A stretch of DNA of 52,368 bases from an uncultured Pedobacter sp. (GTDB lineage: Bacteria > Bacteroidota > Bacteroidia > Sphingobacteriales > Sphingobacteriaceae), in contig NZ_CAJYOJ010000076.1 of assembly GCF_913776295.1 (NCBI RefSeq), forward strand, positions 1 through 52,368, in the 5' to 3' direction. Numbering within the stretch: position 1 is the stretch's first letter; every line of letters begins with the position of its first letter. The notes beneath the pieces were generated by a model. It worked only from the letters and a program-made list of their open reading frames with translations, searched no databases and had not been told where the DNA came from. The translations under genes were made by a program, and so were the position numbers. Below, in pieces: positions 32,616 to 42,395 of the stretch.

Positions 32616-33215
32616 ATGTACAAACAAGCTCAATTAGAAGCCTTCAGAAAGGGTATTGCTCAATTTGTAACATTTAATGATGCGGAATGGAAAATCTTTA
32701 CTCCATACGTTAGTTTTTCCATCCTAAGCAAAAAAGAACATTTTGCAGTTGAAGGAAAAGTTTGCGACTACATGTGTTTTATTACCAGTGGCGCCGTTCG
32801 TTACTACCATATCAAAGACGGGCAGGAAATTACGGGATACTTTAGCTTTGAAAATGAGTTGATGAGTGCTTATAAAAGTTTCCTGAAACGCACGCCCAAC
32901 ACCAATTACATTCAGGCACTTGAAGAAACAGCATTGGTGATGATTTCATACCAAAATCTTCAACAAATGTTAAATCACCCGATATTGGCTTTAAAAATGG
33001 AACGTTTCGGTCGCTTAATTGCCGAATATTATATCTGCTGTTATGAAGACCGGGTAACTGCTTTTATTACCCAGAGTCCGGAAGAGCGTTACATCACACT
33101 CGAAAAAACAGGAAAAAATATTTTCCAACGCATTCCACAACACTTTATTGCCAACTTTTTAGGCATTACGCCTGTTTCACTTTCCCGGATCCGTAAACGA
33201 ACGCTTCTGCAATAA
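32616..33215 (+). CDS. Crp/Fnr-type cyclic nucleotide-binding transcription regulator
   Basis: The 199-residue protein has an N-terminal cNMP-binding-like beta barrel (VSFSILSKKEHFAVEGKVCD, FITSGAVRYYHI) and a C-terminal winged helix-turn-helix (RIPQHFIANFLGITPVSLSR, about 175-195). It lacks the Cys set of an Fnr iron-sulfur sensor, and cAMP-contact residues are not conserved, as in many Bacteroidota members whose ligand is unknown. The next gene on the same strand is a Rossmann-fold NAD-dependent protein 130 bases away with its own promoter; a regulator-target pair is plausible. Confidence 0.85.
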   Translation: MYKQAQLEAFRKGIAQFVTFNDAEWKIFTPYVSFSILSKKEHFAVEGKVCDYMCFITSGAVRYYHIKDGQEITGYFSFENELMSAYKSFLKRTPNTNYIQALEETALVMISYQNLQQMLNHPILALKMERFGRLIAEYYICCYEDRVTAFITQSPEERYITLEKTGKNIFQRIPQHFIANFLGITPVSLSRIRKRTLLQ

Positions 33216-33315
33216 AGAGTTGTCGACTTTCTAGCAAATGCGCTATCGAAGTTCTTCATACGGAATAATCCAAAAACCTTATCTTTTGTTAACGTTTTCA
33301 TAGTTCGGTGCCGCA

Positions 33316-33323
33316 TAACTTTG
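33316..33323 (+). promoter_or_regulatory. -7 promoter element for the epimerase-like gene
   Basis: TAACTTTG matches TAnnTTTG. A start near 33330 leaves about 16 bases before the ATG at 33346. Confidence 0.5.
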
Positions 33324-33345
33324 AACCAATCAAAAAAACAAAGAT

Positions 33346-34278
33346 ATGCACACTATACTTGGCGCCGGCGGGCCAACTGCAAACGCACTAACCAGAGAAT
33401 TACTTAATACAGACGAAACCATTAGGTTGGTTAGCCGAAAACCAATTTCTACAAACTTCCCGCAGGTAAGCTGGGTTAAGGCAGATTTATTAAATGAAGC
33501 TGAACTTTTTGCAGCAGCCGAAGGTTCGAAAGTGATTTACCTGTGTGCGGGTTTGGTTTATGATGCCAAGATATGGCAAGAACAGTGGCCGGTTATCATT
33601 CAAAATGTAATGAACTTAACCAAGCGTACTGGCGCAAGGTTAATTTTTTTCGATAATGTTTATATGTATGGGCTGGTAAATGGACCGATGACAGAAGATA
33701 CACCTTACCAACCATGTAGTTTAAAAGGTGAAGTAAGGGCAAAAGTAGCCGAACAATTAATGAACGAATCCAAAACAGGCAAAATAAATGTAACCATTGC
33801 ACGTGCTGCAGATTTTTACGGAGCCGATTCGATGAACAGCTTTTTTGACATGATGGTGCTCGATAAGTTTGCCAAAAAAGAAAAAGCGCAATGGATAGGC
33901 AACCCTGGTACACTACACAGCTTTACCTATGTTGAAGATGCAGGAAGAGCCTTATTTTTGTTAGGACAAACACCCGGTTCCGGCAACCAGATCTGGCACC
34001 TTCCCACTGCCGCTCCTTTAAAAGGAAAAGCATTCATTGAAATGGCCGCTAAAATTTATGAAACCAAACCCCGGTATATAACTATTAATAAACTAATGCT
34101 GCGCCTGGTAGGTTTATTTAAAAAAGTAGTTGCCGGTACAGTAGAAATGTACTATCAGTATGACCATGATTATCATTTCGATTCTACCAAATTTGAAAAG
34201 GCCTTCAACTTTAAGCCTACCGCTTACCATGATGGGATACTAAAACTATCACAAACCATGTATAAGAAACAGAATTGA
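33346..34278 (+). CDS. NAD(P)-dependent epimerase/dehydratase-like protein (extended SDR)
   Basis: The 310-residue protein has a Rossmann fold beginning at residue 3 with the atypical loop LGAGGPTANALTREL. Further SDR features are WVKADLLN, VIYLCAGLVYD and FFDNVYMYG, where YMYG stands in for the YxxxK region. The C-terminal substrate part (HSFTYVEDAGRALFLL) is that of NAD-dependent epimerase/dehydratases. The glycine pattern GAGGPTG-like is seen in reductase-type members. It lies between a Crp-like regulator and a second Rossmann protein. The substrate is unknown. Confidence 0.8.
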   Translation: MHTILGAGGPTANALTRELLNTDETIRLVSRKPISTNFPQVSWVKADLLNEAELFAAAEGSKVIYLCAGLVYDAKIWQEQWPVIIQNVMNLTKRTGARLIFFDNVYMYGLVNGPMTEDTPYQPCSLKGEVRAKVAEQLMNESKTGKINVTIARAADFYGADSMNSFFDMMVLDKFAKKEKAQWIGNPGTLHSFTYVEDAGRALFLLGQTPGSGNQIWHLPTAAPLKGKAFIEMAAKIYETKPRYITINKLMLRLVGLFKKVVAGTVEMYYQYDHDYHFDSTKFEKAFNFKPTAYHDGILKLSQTMYKKQN

Positions 34279-34324
34279 TATGAAATGGGAGAAATGATAG
34301 GCTAACTCTTTATCTTTATCGCAA

Positions 34325-35143
34325 ATGATTCAAGATAATAAAAAGGATAGCAAAGTTCGAACCGTATCTATTTTAGGTTGCGGTTGGTTTGGCCTTGCTT
34401 TAGCCAAAAAACTGGTCGGATTAAATTATATGGTTAAAGGTTCTACCACCAGTCAGGATAAATTAGCGATCCTCCAATCGGAACATATACAGCCATTTTT
34501 AGTAAATTTTACGGCAGAATCGATTGTTACGGATGCTGCTTTTTTTGAGGCTGATGTACTGTTTATCTGTATTCCCCCAAAGCGAAATTCAGCTGAATTA
34601 CTTGATTATCCGAAAAAGATCAATTCAATTTTGGCCGCAGCAGAAAATAGATCAAAACATGTGGTATTGATCAGTTCGACCAGTGTTTATGCTGATGAAA
34701 ATAAAACAGTAAATGAAAACAGCGAAACCATTCCGGATACGGATTCGGGAAAGTTTGTTTTAGCTGCCGAAATACTTTTTAAGGAATTATTTCCTGAAAA
34801 GGCAACGGTAATTCGCTTTGCGGGCTTGATTGGTCCAGAACGTAACCCGGGTAGATTTTTTGCCGGAAAAACAAACATTCCGAATGGTTTGGCTCCGGTA
34901 AACCTGATCCACCAGACCGATGCCGTTGGCCTTGCAATAAAACTTTTGGAAAAGCAGGCATTTGGCCAAACATATAATGCCTGCTCACCAAACCATCCTG
35001 CAAAAATGGATTTTTATGCGGAAGCGGCCAAAGCATTGGGTTTAGTTATTCCTGAATTTATTGAAGAAAAGAAAAACTGGAAGATTGTAGAGAGTTTGAA
35101 TGTGCCAAAGTACCTGGATTATGAATTTAAGATAGCGATTTAA
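34325..35143 (+). CDS. YeeZ-like NAD(P)-binding SDR protein
   Basis: The 272-residue protein has the nucleotide-binding motif SILGCGWFGLALAKKL (about 13-28), followed by VLFICIPPKRN and VLISSTSVYAD (SDR Ser/Tyr region), and INLIHQTDAVGLA-like VNLIHQTDAVGLAI. This is the COG0451/YeeZ type, a relative of GDP-fucose-type epimerases. It follows the other Rossmann gene after 46 bases, so co-transcription is likely. A repeat-type palindrome follows the stop. Confidence 0.8.
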   Translation: MIQDNKKDSKVRTVSILGCGWFGLALAKKLVGLNYMVKGSTTSQDKLAILQSEHIQPFLVNFTAESIVTDAAFFEADVLFICIPPKRNSAELLDYPKKINSILAAAENRSKHVVLISSTSVYADENKTVNENSETIPDTDSGKFVLAAEILFKELFPEKATVIRFAGLIGPERNPGRFFAGKTNIPNGLAPVNLIHQTDAVGLAIKLLEKQAFGQTYNACSPNHPAKMDFYAEAAKALGLVIPEFIEEKKNWKIVESLNVPKYLDYEFKIAI

Positions 35144-35152
35144 CTACTATGG

Positions 35153-35251
35153 TCGTCATTGCGAGAAGGCTTTTTCAGCCGACGAAGCAATCTTCTGGCA
35201 AGGAACAACTAGCAGGAAAGATTGCTTCGTCGTTCCTCCTCGCAATGACGA
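35153..35251. repeat. About 100-bp composite palindrome, REP/MITE-like element
   Basis: The outer arms tcgtcattgcgag (35153-35165) and ctcgcaatgacga (35239-35251) and the inner arms gacgaagcaatctt (35181-35194) and aagattgcttcgtc (35218-35231) are all perfect. The element lies between two convergent genes. It resembles palindromes that recur in many bacterial genomes. No transposase is nearby. Confidence 0.75.
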
Positions 35252-35260
35252 AACCTACTA

Positions 35261-38200
35261 TTAACTCAACAACCCTAACAACTCTTTTTTGGTTAAATTT
35301 TTAAAGAAACTTCCTTCTGTCTGGATCAGATTCTTTACCAAATCCTTTTTAGTTGCCTGGAGTTTCATGATTTTTTCTTCAATAGTATCAGGGCAGATTA
35401 GCCTGACCGCCATTACATTTTTATGTTGGCCAATTCTGTATGCCCTATCAATCGCCTGGTTTTCTACCGCAGGGTTCCACCATGGATCAACCAGGTAAAC
35501 ATAATCGGCTTCAGTTAAATTCAATCCCGTACCGCCCGCTTTTAAACTAATCAGAAAAACCGGAATATCGGCATTTTCCTGAAATGAAGCAACCGCTTCA
35601 GCCCTTTTCCGCGTTTGCCCGGTAAGATATTCGTACCTGATTCCCTTATTTTCCAGTTGCTTTTTAATCAGGTCGAGCATGGTAACAAACTGAGAAAAAA
35701 CAAGAATTTTATGCTTTCCTACCCTGTTTTCTATCTGCTCTATCAGCACATCAATTTTTGAAGAAGCCTGCAGATAAGATTTTCCATCAGCCAGCAAAGC
35801 TGCCGAATTGCAAATCTGCCTTAACGTGGTGATGCTTTTCAATACATGCATCGAACTTTTAGGCAGTTCATCTTCCTGTTTACCCAAAATATAATCCTGG
35901 ATTTCCTTTTTATTGGCTTCATAAACTTCTCGCTGCTCCTCACCCATTTCGCAATACAGTACAATTTCAGTTTTATCGGGAAGCTCTTTTGCTACCTGTT
36001 CTTTGGTTCTGCGGAGGATAAAAGGTCTTATTTTTTTCTGGAGTTCCTCGGCTCTTTTACTATCCTTAAATTGGTCGATCGGGGTAGAATATAAATCGGC
36101 AAACTGTTGTTTACTTCCAAACAAACCCGGGCAGGCAAATGACAGCTGCCCGTATAAATCAAAGGTATTATTCTCAATAGGCGTCCCCGTCATCACTACT
36201 TTATTTCGAGATTGCAGCATTCTGACCGCCTTATAACGTTGGGAATCGGGATTTTTGATCAGCTGCGATTCATCCAAAAAGATATAATTGAAGCGATAAT
36301 CTTTCAGGAAACGGATATCGGAAAGCAATGTTCCATATGAAGTTAAAATAATTTCATAATCATCGAAAGTATCCGTTGTTTTTGTCCGTTCGCCAGCATA
36401 AATGGTTTTTACTTTTATTGACGGTGCAAATTTCTCTACTTCTGCCTTCCAATTAAATATTAAAGAAGCTGGCACAACCACCAGATTGGTATTGTGTTTT
36501 ACTTTTTCACGCTGTGATAAAATGAAAGCCAAAACCTGAATGGTTTTACCCAACCCCATATCATCGGCCAAACAGGCACCAAAGTTAAAGTCATCTAAAA
36601 AATTGAGCCAGTTTAAACCATCTTTCTGGTAATGGCGCAACGTTGCGGTTAAACCTTCCGGTACCTCAACCTCCTGGATGGAATTGCTTCTTTCAAATTT
36701 CTGCCGGTACAGTTTTAATTCGTTTTTAACTTCACCATCTAACAGTGCATCCTCATATAGCTCATTTATCGAAGCAAATTTGATTTTCGGTGTAAGAATG
36801 GCATCTTCAGTTACTTCGCCAGCACCGAAATAAGCCGAAAATTTCTCTATCCATTCATGCGGAAGTATGCCAAGGGTTCCGTCATCAAGTGTTACAAATT
36901 TGCTTTTGTTTCTGATCGATTTATGGAGATGTTTAAGTGCCACCTGTTTTTTGCCAAACTTCACTTTTACTTTGGTTTCAAACCAATCCGTTCCGCTTAA
37001 TACTTCAATATTGATTTTAGCCTTAAACTCACTAAATTTATTGTTTTTGAGTTGATTGAACCCTAAAATATGAATGCCTTTATTTCGCCATTCTTCAAAA
37101 GCATTCAGGAACCAGGCTTCTTCCATAAACCTTTTGCGGTGCAGATAAAAAGAATCGTTGGTTTCCTGCTCGTAGAAATAAGGATGTTGTTTTAAAATGT
37201 CACCAATAAACTGCAACTCTGCCGCTTCATCACGGTGCAGGGTAAAAAGATTGCCCAGTTTATCCTGTGCCTGAATTTGCTTTTTAGAAAGAACAGGGAT
37301 TTCCAGGTTTCCATAACGCATAACCGGCGTAAGCAGAATATAATCTTCAGATTCTGACAGGTAGATCAATTGCTCGTTTTCGAGATCGAAACCTTTTTCT
37401 TCAATCTGACTTTTGGTGGCAGGTTTTAAATAAGCATAATCAACTTGGATACTTCCTTCTAAAGGCACCAGAATATTTTTTTGAAACTCCAGATATTTTG
37501 TTTTGTGCAGGACTAATCTGTTGCTCTGTTTTTTGAAAAAACCAATTACCCGTAAAAAATCGAGTCTGCCAATTAGATAAAGTTGGTTGTAAAGTTTAAC
37601 AAAGTACTGGTGTACCAACACCAGGCTATCCAGCTCGTATGATTTCCCTTCGATAATCAACCGACCTGTAATTTCATAATAATCATCGCGTTGGTTTACC
37701 GAAAGGTGTAAATCTAACTCCAGCAAATGTACCTCAACTGCGATAATGGTAGAGGCTTGAATTGCAACAGATTGCTTACTATCCTGTAAATAAAGAGGAA
37801 CCTTTAGCGGATTTTTCACAATCGCTTTTAAAGCTTCAATTTCTGCCTCGCTTTGTTCGTGATTATATTGCTGTTGAAAAGCAATGATGCCACTGTAAAA
37901 CTTTAACTGATCGCTATCACTGGTTTTAAACAGCAAATCTACCGGATTTATACCCATGAGAGGATTTTTCACCTTACCGTTTTTGGTAGTTTTGGCTGAG
38001 AATAATTCTATAATTAGATTATTATAATAGCGGTGCTGCCCAAAAACCAGGATCATTTTACCTGGATCACTTTTGACCGGTAGTTTTGACTTGGATTTAC
38101 TAGCTGGCAACAAAAGTTCCTGTAAATTCTGCTGAACTTCTTTGTTGAAAGGTTGGAGCGCATCCATTTTCGGCCGGATTACAACCTGGCTGTTTTCGTA

Positions 38201-38647
38201 ACGGAGATTGAACAGCAGATCGAGATGCGCCTCTTTTTCCAACCCATAATCGATTGCAATTTTGGCAAGCTTTTGTTGGCGCAGGTTACTATCAAAAAAA
38301 ATGAGCAGATCCGGGCGCTGAAGGATATTATACAAAACCCTCGCCTGGTGTTCGCATAACTTATGTTTAGGTGTAGCACACCTGCAGGAAAGTTTTACAG
38401 CGTTTTCATTTTGCTGAACCTGCACAATTGGAAAAGCTGATCCAGCGGTTTCATCGCTAAAAGCAGCAAAATCAATCTCAATCTGTTCTGGAAAAAGCTG
38501 ATAAAAACCTTTAACATCTGTATGGATCAGTCCGCTTAAATGCTTTAGGATAACAATCTGGCTCAGGTTTTTCAGATTGAAATCCCTTAATATGTAATCG
38601 TAAGGATTTTGTTCTGATACCGGATGCGTTGTTACCTGTTCACTCAT
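35261..38647 (-). CDS. SNF2-family DNA/RNA helicase with SWIM zinc finger
   Basis: The 1128-residue protein has a SWIM-type zinc finger near the N-terminus (LSCRCATPKHKLCEHQARVL) and a long SNF2-associated middle. A C-terminal SNF2/RecA pair follows: motif I DDMGLGKTIQVLAF, motif II LDESQLIKN (DESQ), motif III MTGTPIENN, motif V/VI LKAGGTGLNLTEADYV and QAIDRAYRIGQ. It is an ATP-driven remodeller or translocase. Bacterial members of this size are sporadic and often accessory. No methylase or nuclease adjoins it, so it is not an obvious DISARM or other defence cassette. Confidence 0.93.
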   Translation of the reverse strand: MSEQVTTHPVSEQNPYDYILRDFNLKNLSQIVILKHLSGLIHTDVKGFYQLFPEQIEIDFAAFSDETAGSAFPIVQVQQNENAVKLSCRCATPKHKLCEHQARVLYNILQRPDLLIFFDSNLRQQKLAKIAIDYGLEKEAHLDLLFNLRYENSQVVIRPKMDALQPFNKEVQQNLQELLLPASKSKSKLPVKSDPGKMILVFGQHRYYNNLIIELFSAKTTKNGKVKNPLMGINPVDLLFKTSDSDQLKFYSGIIAFQQQYNHEQSEAEIEALKAIVKNPLKVPLYLQDSKQSVAIQASTIIAVEVHLLELDLHLSVNQRDDYYEITGRLIIEGKSYELDSLVLVHQYFVKLYNQLYLIGRLDFLRVIGFFKKQSNRLVLHKTKYLEFQKNILVPLEGSIQVDYAYLKPATKSQIEEKGFDLENEQLIYLSESEDYILLTPVMRYGNLEIPVLSKKQIQAQDKLGNLFTLHRDEAAELQFIGDILKQHPYFYEQETNDSFYLHRKRFMEEAWFLNAFEEWRNKGIHILGFNQLKNNKFSEFKAKINIEVLSGTDWFETKVKVKFGKKQVALKHLHKSIRNKSKFVTLDDGTLGILPHEWIEKFSAYFGAGEVTEDAILTPKIKFASINELYEDALLDGEVKNELKLYRQKFERSNSIQEVEVPEGLTATLRHYQKDGLNWLNFLDDFNFGACLADDMGLGKTIQVLAFILSQREKVKHNTNLVVVPASLIFNWKAEVEKFAPSIKVKTIYAGERTKTTDTFDDYEIILTSYGTLLSDIRFLKDYRFNYIFLDESQLIKNPDSQRYKAVRMLQSRNKVVMTGTPIENNTFDLYGQLSFACPGLFGSKQQFADLYSTPIDQFKDSKRAEELQKKIRPFILRRTKEQVAKELPDKTEIVLYCEMGEEQREVYEANKKEIQDYILGKQEDELPKSSMHVLKSITTLRQICNSAALLADGKSYLQASSKIDVLIEQIENRVGKHKILVFSQFVTMLDLIKKQLENKGIRYEYLTGQTRKRAEAVASFQENADIPVFLISLKAGGTGLNLTEADYVYLVDPWWNPAVENQAIDRAYRIGQHKNVMAVRLICPDTIEEKIMKLQATKKDLVKNLIQTEGSFFKNLTKKELLGLLS

Positions 38648-38840
38648 TTAAACTAAAAAGCTAAAGTGATAAAAGTAATCATTAATAAGTTTTAGCTAAA
38701 ATGACTTTTTAGCTTTTTATGCACAATTAATGGATATAAATGATTTTTAGTTTAGCGAAACTAAATTTTGATAGATTTTTCCATTTCGTCACAATCAGTC
38801 GGGAAGAACTAAGCATGTACCACAACGGTCAAATGACGAT

Positions 38841-39704
38841 TTATGTGGTTGAAAATGCAGATATTCTCTCCACAATATCTTCAATTACATCCGCAGATTT
38901 GAGGATTTTATAATGGCCTACCTCTTCAAATGATTTGGCGTTTATCGCAGGATTTTTAGCTAAAAACTCTTTTAGGAATGGATATGGGGAGATATGATCA
39001 TCAGGATCGTAAGCCAGAAAATGATCCAAATCTGGACCTAATTGATAAAGTTCTGCCAGATTAAAGTGTTCAGCCGGAACTGGAAATTCTTTGGCAAAGT
39101 TGCTGAAAAAGATATCCTGATCCTTTGTGCCAATGTTTACCGAATCCAAACTTTGTGCGAAGTTTTCTCTCAGTTTGATCAACGGTGCAATGCTAACAAG
39201 CAAGTGAGGAAGAATCGATAATTCCTGTACAGCAATTACGTTAGCCATGCCACCAAGTGAATGCCCCACAAGGACATCGGGCATTGCATAATTTAAAGCA
39301 ATAGATTTTACTGAATCTGCATATAACATCAGGTTGGAAAACTCGGAAACTGAACTTCCGTTGCCAGGTGCATCAAAAGCAATTATCTCCAGGTCATCTA
39401 TTTTCTGAAGTTCAATAATCAGCTCATAAAAATCCAAAGCTTTTGAGGCCCAGCCGTGTGTAAGTAATACTTTTCGCTTTCCATTTCCCCAGCTAAAACA
39501 ATTAATGGTGACGTTGGCTTTGGTAAAATAGGTATCAAAAACGGGAAGGCTAAACTGTTTTGAAGCCGTAATAAGCTGTTCCTGATGCAGGCGTAAAGGC
39601 ATTTTAGGCGAATAAAAAATAAATTCACGCATGAGCGCGGCATCAGGTGCGGCCTGTGTTAATTTAAGCCCATTTACAATTTGTTTTAGTCTTTTCAACA
39701 GCAA
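38841..39704 (-). CDS. Alpha/beta hydrolase
   Basis: The 287-residue protein has the alpha/beta hydrolase fold: oxyanion region LLTHGWASKALDFYE, nucleophile elbow VGHSLGGMANV (Ser), and a late Asp/His pair (AYDPDDHISPY, then EVGHYKIL). There is no signal peptide. The substrate is unknown; it could be an esterase or acyltransferase-type hydrolase. It lies 11 bases downstream of the MazG-like gene on the same strand, so the two are probably one transcript. Confidence 0.85.
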   Translation of the reverse strand: MLLKRLKQIVNGLKLTQAAPDAALMREFIFYSPKMPLRLHQEQLITASKQFSLPVFDTYFTKANVTINCFSWGNGKRKVLLTHGWASKALDFYELIIELQKIDDLEIIAFDAPGNGSSVSEFSNLMLYADSVKSIALNYAMPDVLVGHSLGGMANVIAVQELSILPHLLVSIAPLIKLRENFAQSLDSVNIGTKDQDIFFSNFAKEFPVPAEHFNLAELYQLGPDLDHFLAYDPDDHISPYPFLKEFLAKNPAINAKSFEEVGHYKILKSADVIEDIVERISAFSTT

Positions 39705-39715
39705 TTAATTTATAC

Positions 39716-40183
39716 TTAAACCAGATGTGATTTTAAATCAGCCGGCGAATAGTTAATTGATTTCAAGGTTTTATCGTCAGATTTCCTGAACACCAAAAAC
39801 AGTCCGTCTACTTCTTTATAATAAGATTCGGTCCCGTCTTTTTCTAAATAAAACCGGATGGTTTGCTCAGCTTCTTCTATCGTTTTACAGGCTTTGCTCA
39901 TGTTAGAACGGTGAACTTCGTCAAATAACGTTTTAAATTTTCCGCCCAGGCCGAACTCGTGTATGGCACCCGCTAAAACATACTGCAAATCGCAAAGGGC
40001 ATCGGCAACTTCTACCAGATCGTCATTTTCTACGGCTTCCTGTAGCTCTTTTAATTCCTCTGCTAAAAGCGAAATGCGTAAATTAGCCCGTTGTTTTGAA
40101 GGAATTACCGGATTCTCAAGAATTGGATGTTTAAAGGTAGTGTGAAATTCTGCAACCTGATTTAGCGAATTTGTCTCTTGCAT
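39716..40183 (-). CDS. MazG-like / PRA-PH-type nucleoside triphosphate pyrophosphohydrolase
   Basis: The 155-residue protein has the all-alpha NTP pyrophosphohydrolase motif: LLAEELKELQEAVENDDLVE and VADALCDLQYVLAG, giving EExxE...DxxD-like metal ligands. The C-terminal third (NMSKACKTIEEAEQTIRFYL) is typical of a Bacteroidota variant related to phosphoribosyl-ATP pyrophosphohydrolase. It probably cleans up non-canonical NTPs. It is not HisE in a his operon. The repeat-filled region at 40260-40515 lies immediately upstream. Confidence 0.85.
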   Translation of the reverse strand: MQETNSLNQVAEFHTTFKHPILENPVIPSKQRANLRISLLAEELKELQEAVENDDLVEVADALCDLQYVLAGAIHEFGLGGKFKTLFDEVHRSNMSKACKTIEEAEQTIRFYLEKDGTESYYKEVDGLFLVFRKSDDKTLKSINYSPADLKSHLV

Positions 40184-40257
40184 GATGGTGTCTGGTTTAA
40201 TCGTGATGCAGCAAACTTAAAAAAAATCGGAAGAAATATCGGGCAGAATTTATGCAC

Positions 40258-40515
40258 AGGTTGGTTAATCGGTTAATTGTTTAATTGGTTAACTGAAAAT
40301 TGCCAGGCATCAACTGCAAATTGTCAATTGTAAATTGTCAATTGTAAACTGTCAACTGCAAATTGCCAACTGAAAACTGGTGAGATTGGTTAATCGGTTA
40401 ATTGTTTAATTGGTTAATTGTTTAATTGGTTAATTGTTTAATTGGTTAACTGAAAATTGTAAACTGTAAACTGCCAACTGAAAACTGCAAATTGTCAACT
40501 GAAAACTGAAAACTA
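40258..40515. repeat. Word-repeat array (ggttaattgtttaatt and aaactgtcaactg words)
   Basis: The 258-base block fills the gap between the MazG-like gene and the LytTR gene. Three exact 16-base units ggttaattgtttaatt stand in tandem at 40396-40443. The same stretch (ggttaatcggttaattgttt) also occurs once at about 40263. The remainder is built from shuffled aaattgtcaattg, aaactgtcaactg and aaattgccaactg words. There are no unique spacers of constant length and no cas genes. Confidence 0.8.
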
Positions 40516-40521
40516 AAAAAA

Positions 40522-41259
40522 TCAGTTCCCACCCTTCTTCCCTTCCCTTACCACTTTAAAAAATTCCTCTTTATAGGTTTCGCCAACGGGGATGGCCTGA
40601 TCGTTGATATAAACCGTATTTCCATCTATCATCTTAATTTTTTCCAGCGAAATAATGTAAGATTTGTGGATACGGTAAAAAGGTGGCTGTGGTAGTTCCG
40701 TTTCCAACTCCCGCAAGGCCTGGTACGTCACAATTCTTTGCGTAGCCGTATATACCGAAACATAGTTTTTCAGTCCCTCTATGTAGAGAATCTCGTCATA
40801 ATTAACCTTGATAAACTTATTTTTGGTATCGCCTTTAATAAAAATAAAATCATTTCCTTGCACTAAAGGCTTTAAAGCAACTTCTTGCTGAACAGGTATG
40901 ACGGGCATTAAAATCTGCTGTGCTTTCGTTGCTGCTTTGTAGAAACGTTCGTAAGAGATCGGTTTCAGGAGATAATCTACCACGTCCAGGTCAAAACCTT
41001 CCAAAGCGTACTCTGGGTATGCCGTTGTTAAAATCACCTTGCATTTACCGCCACAGATTTTCAAAAACTGGATTCCTGTTAACTCAGGCATCTGTATATC
41101 CAGGAAAACAAGATCTACTTTACCCTCCTGTACCAGGTTAAGTGCTTCAAAAGCATTGGTAGTAGTTCCAACCAAATCTAAAAATGGAGTTTTGTTGATA
41201 AAGGCAGCAATAATATCTGAAGCATAAGATTCATCATCAACGGCAAGGCAACGGATCAT
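40522..41259 (-). CDS. LytTR-family response regulator
   Basis: The 245-residue protein has an N-terminal receiver domain (LAVDDESYASD, phospho-acceptor Asp54 in LVFLDIQMPELTG, Lys in YLLKPIS) and a C-terminal LytTR DNA-binding domain (DEILYIEGLKNYVSVYTATQ, FYRIHKSYIISL). It is downstream of the LytS-like kinase gene by 68 bases on the same strand, forming a two-component pair. Members bind pairs of short direct repeats spaced by two helical turns; a candidate site lies upstream of the kinase (42396-42481). Confidence 0.95.
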   Translation of the reverse strand: MIRCLAVDDESYASDIIAAFINKTPFLDLVGTTTNAFEALNLVQEGKVDLVFLDIQMPELTGIQFLKICGGKCKVILTTAYPEYALEGFDLDVVDYLLKPISYERFYKAATKAQQILMPVIPVQQEVALKPLVQGNDFIFIKGDTKNKFIKVNYDEILYIEGLKNYVSVYTATQRIVTYQALRELETELPQPPFYRIHKSYIISLEKIKMIDGNTVYINDQAIPVGETYKEEFFKVVREGKKGGN

Positions 41260-41327
41260 AGGTGATGGATATGGGTTAACGGTTAGGGTTTGGCAGATTA
41301 AGATATTTCAATGATACAAATTATACA

Positions 41328-42335
41328 TCAGAGATTTAAGATCAAAGTACTTTTATAGGTATTTCCATTGTTCGAAATCAATAACTCATGTTTATCGGGA
41401 TAGATCAGATCTAACCTGCGATGGATATTCACCATACCTACACCACTTGAGCGGTCTTTTTGTGCATGACTGATCTTATTGCTCACTTCAAAGCTTAATC
41501 TTTTGTTTTGCACTTTCAGTTTAATACGCACAGGCTGAGTTGCGTCGTTTACCACACCATGTTTAAAAGCATTTTCAACAAATGGAATCAAAATCAGTGA
41601 AGCTATTTTTTGATCGCTAACGCCCTCTGCAGTAAAATCCACATAAAATTTGGGTTCAAAACGCATCCTGAATAATGCCACATAACTTTCCAGATATTCC
41701 ACTTCCTTATCTAAACTCACCTTACCATCCGGGCTGTCGTTCAAGGTATAACGCATCAGGTCTGACAAACGCAGAACAGCATTGGCCAGCTGATCTGAAA
41801 CAGGAATAGCCAGCGAATAAACATAATTTAAAGTATTGTACAGAAAATGGGGATTAATCTGCGACTTCAAAAATGAGAGTTCAGCCTTAACTACTTCTTC
41901 CTTAAGTTTACGGTTCGCCTGCTCTGATTTAAAACTTTTTTCAATACCATATACCGCAGCTGGCACCACAATAAAAGCAATGCTCCAATAAATATTATCT
42001 GAGATGTATCCCCAGGCAGTAACTTCATCACTATAATTATGGAAACCAAACCATTTTAAGTAAAGCACTTCTTCTATGATGTACCGGAGTGAAATAAATA
42101 CTGCAATAGTAAACAGAATAGCACCAATTAGTTGCAATACCTTACCCTTTTTCAAAAAACGCGGATAAGCCCATAGGTAACAGATATAAAATTCGATCAA
42201 CTGAATAAAATTCATGGAGACATTAAATGCAACCCTGGTGAAGGTAGTTCCGGAAATTAAAGTGCCTCCGTATAAATAACCCAATACCAGCAACCAGCAT
42301 AAAATATGAATAAAAATGGTTTTGATTGTTTTCAT
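41328..42335 (-). CDS. LytS-like sensor histidine kinase
   Basis: The 335-residue protein has four membrane segments in the first 130 residues and a His_kinase (PF06580-type) domain with LKSQINPHFLYNTLN (phospho-acceptor His163). A HATPase_c region follows (LIPFVENAFKHGV, RSSGVGMVNIHRRLDLIY). It lacks a large extracellular sensor, so the membrane part itself probably senses the signal. It is co-transcribed with the LytTR regulator and divergent from an outer-membrane barrel gene. Confidence 0.94.
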   Translation of the reverse strand: MKTIKTIFIHILCWLLVLGYLYGGTLISGTTFTRVAFNVSMNFIQLIEFYICYLWAYPRFLKKGKVLQLIGAILFTIAVFISLRYIIEEVLYLKWFGFHNYSDEVTAWGYISDNIYWSIAFIVVPAAVYGIEKSFKSEQANRKLKEEVVKAELSFLKSQINPHFLYNTLNYVYSLAIPVSDQLANAVLRLSDLMRYTLNDSPDGKVSLDKEVEYLESYVALFRMRFEPKFYVDFTAEGVSDQKIASLILIPFVENAFKHGVVNDATQPVRIKLKVQNKRLSFEVSNKISHAQKDRSSGVGMVNIHRRLDLIYPDKHELLISNNGNTYKSTLILNL

Positions 42336-42395
42336 GCCCTAAATCTATATAAAGCTTTGGTATCCGCCTATTTTCTTATTCCAAACAGGTAAATA

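Noticed and set aside
35261..38647. SNF2 helicase as part of a defence island such as DISARM
   Set aside because: No methyltransferase, PLD nuclease or other defence gene adjoins it.
40258..40515. Repeat array considered as a CRISPR
   Set aside because: Repeats vary in length and word, there are no equal unique spacers and no cas gene is in the window.
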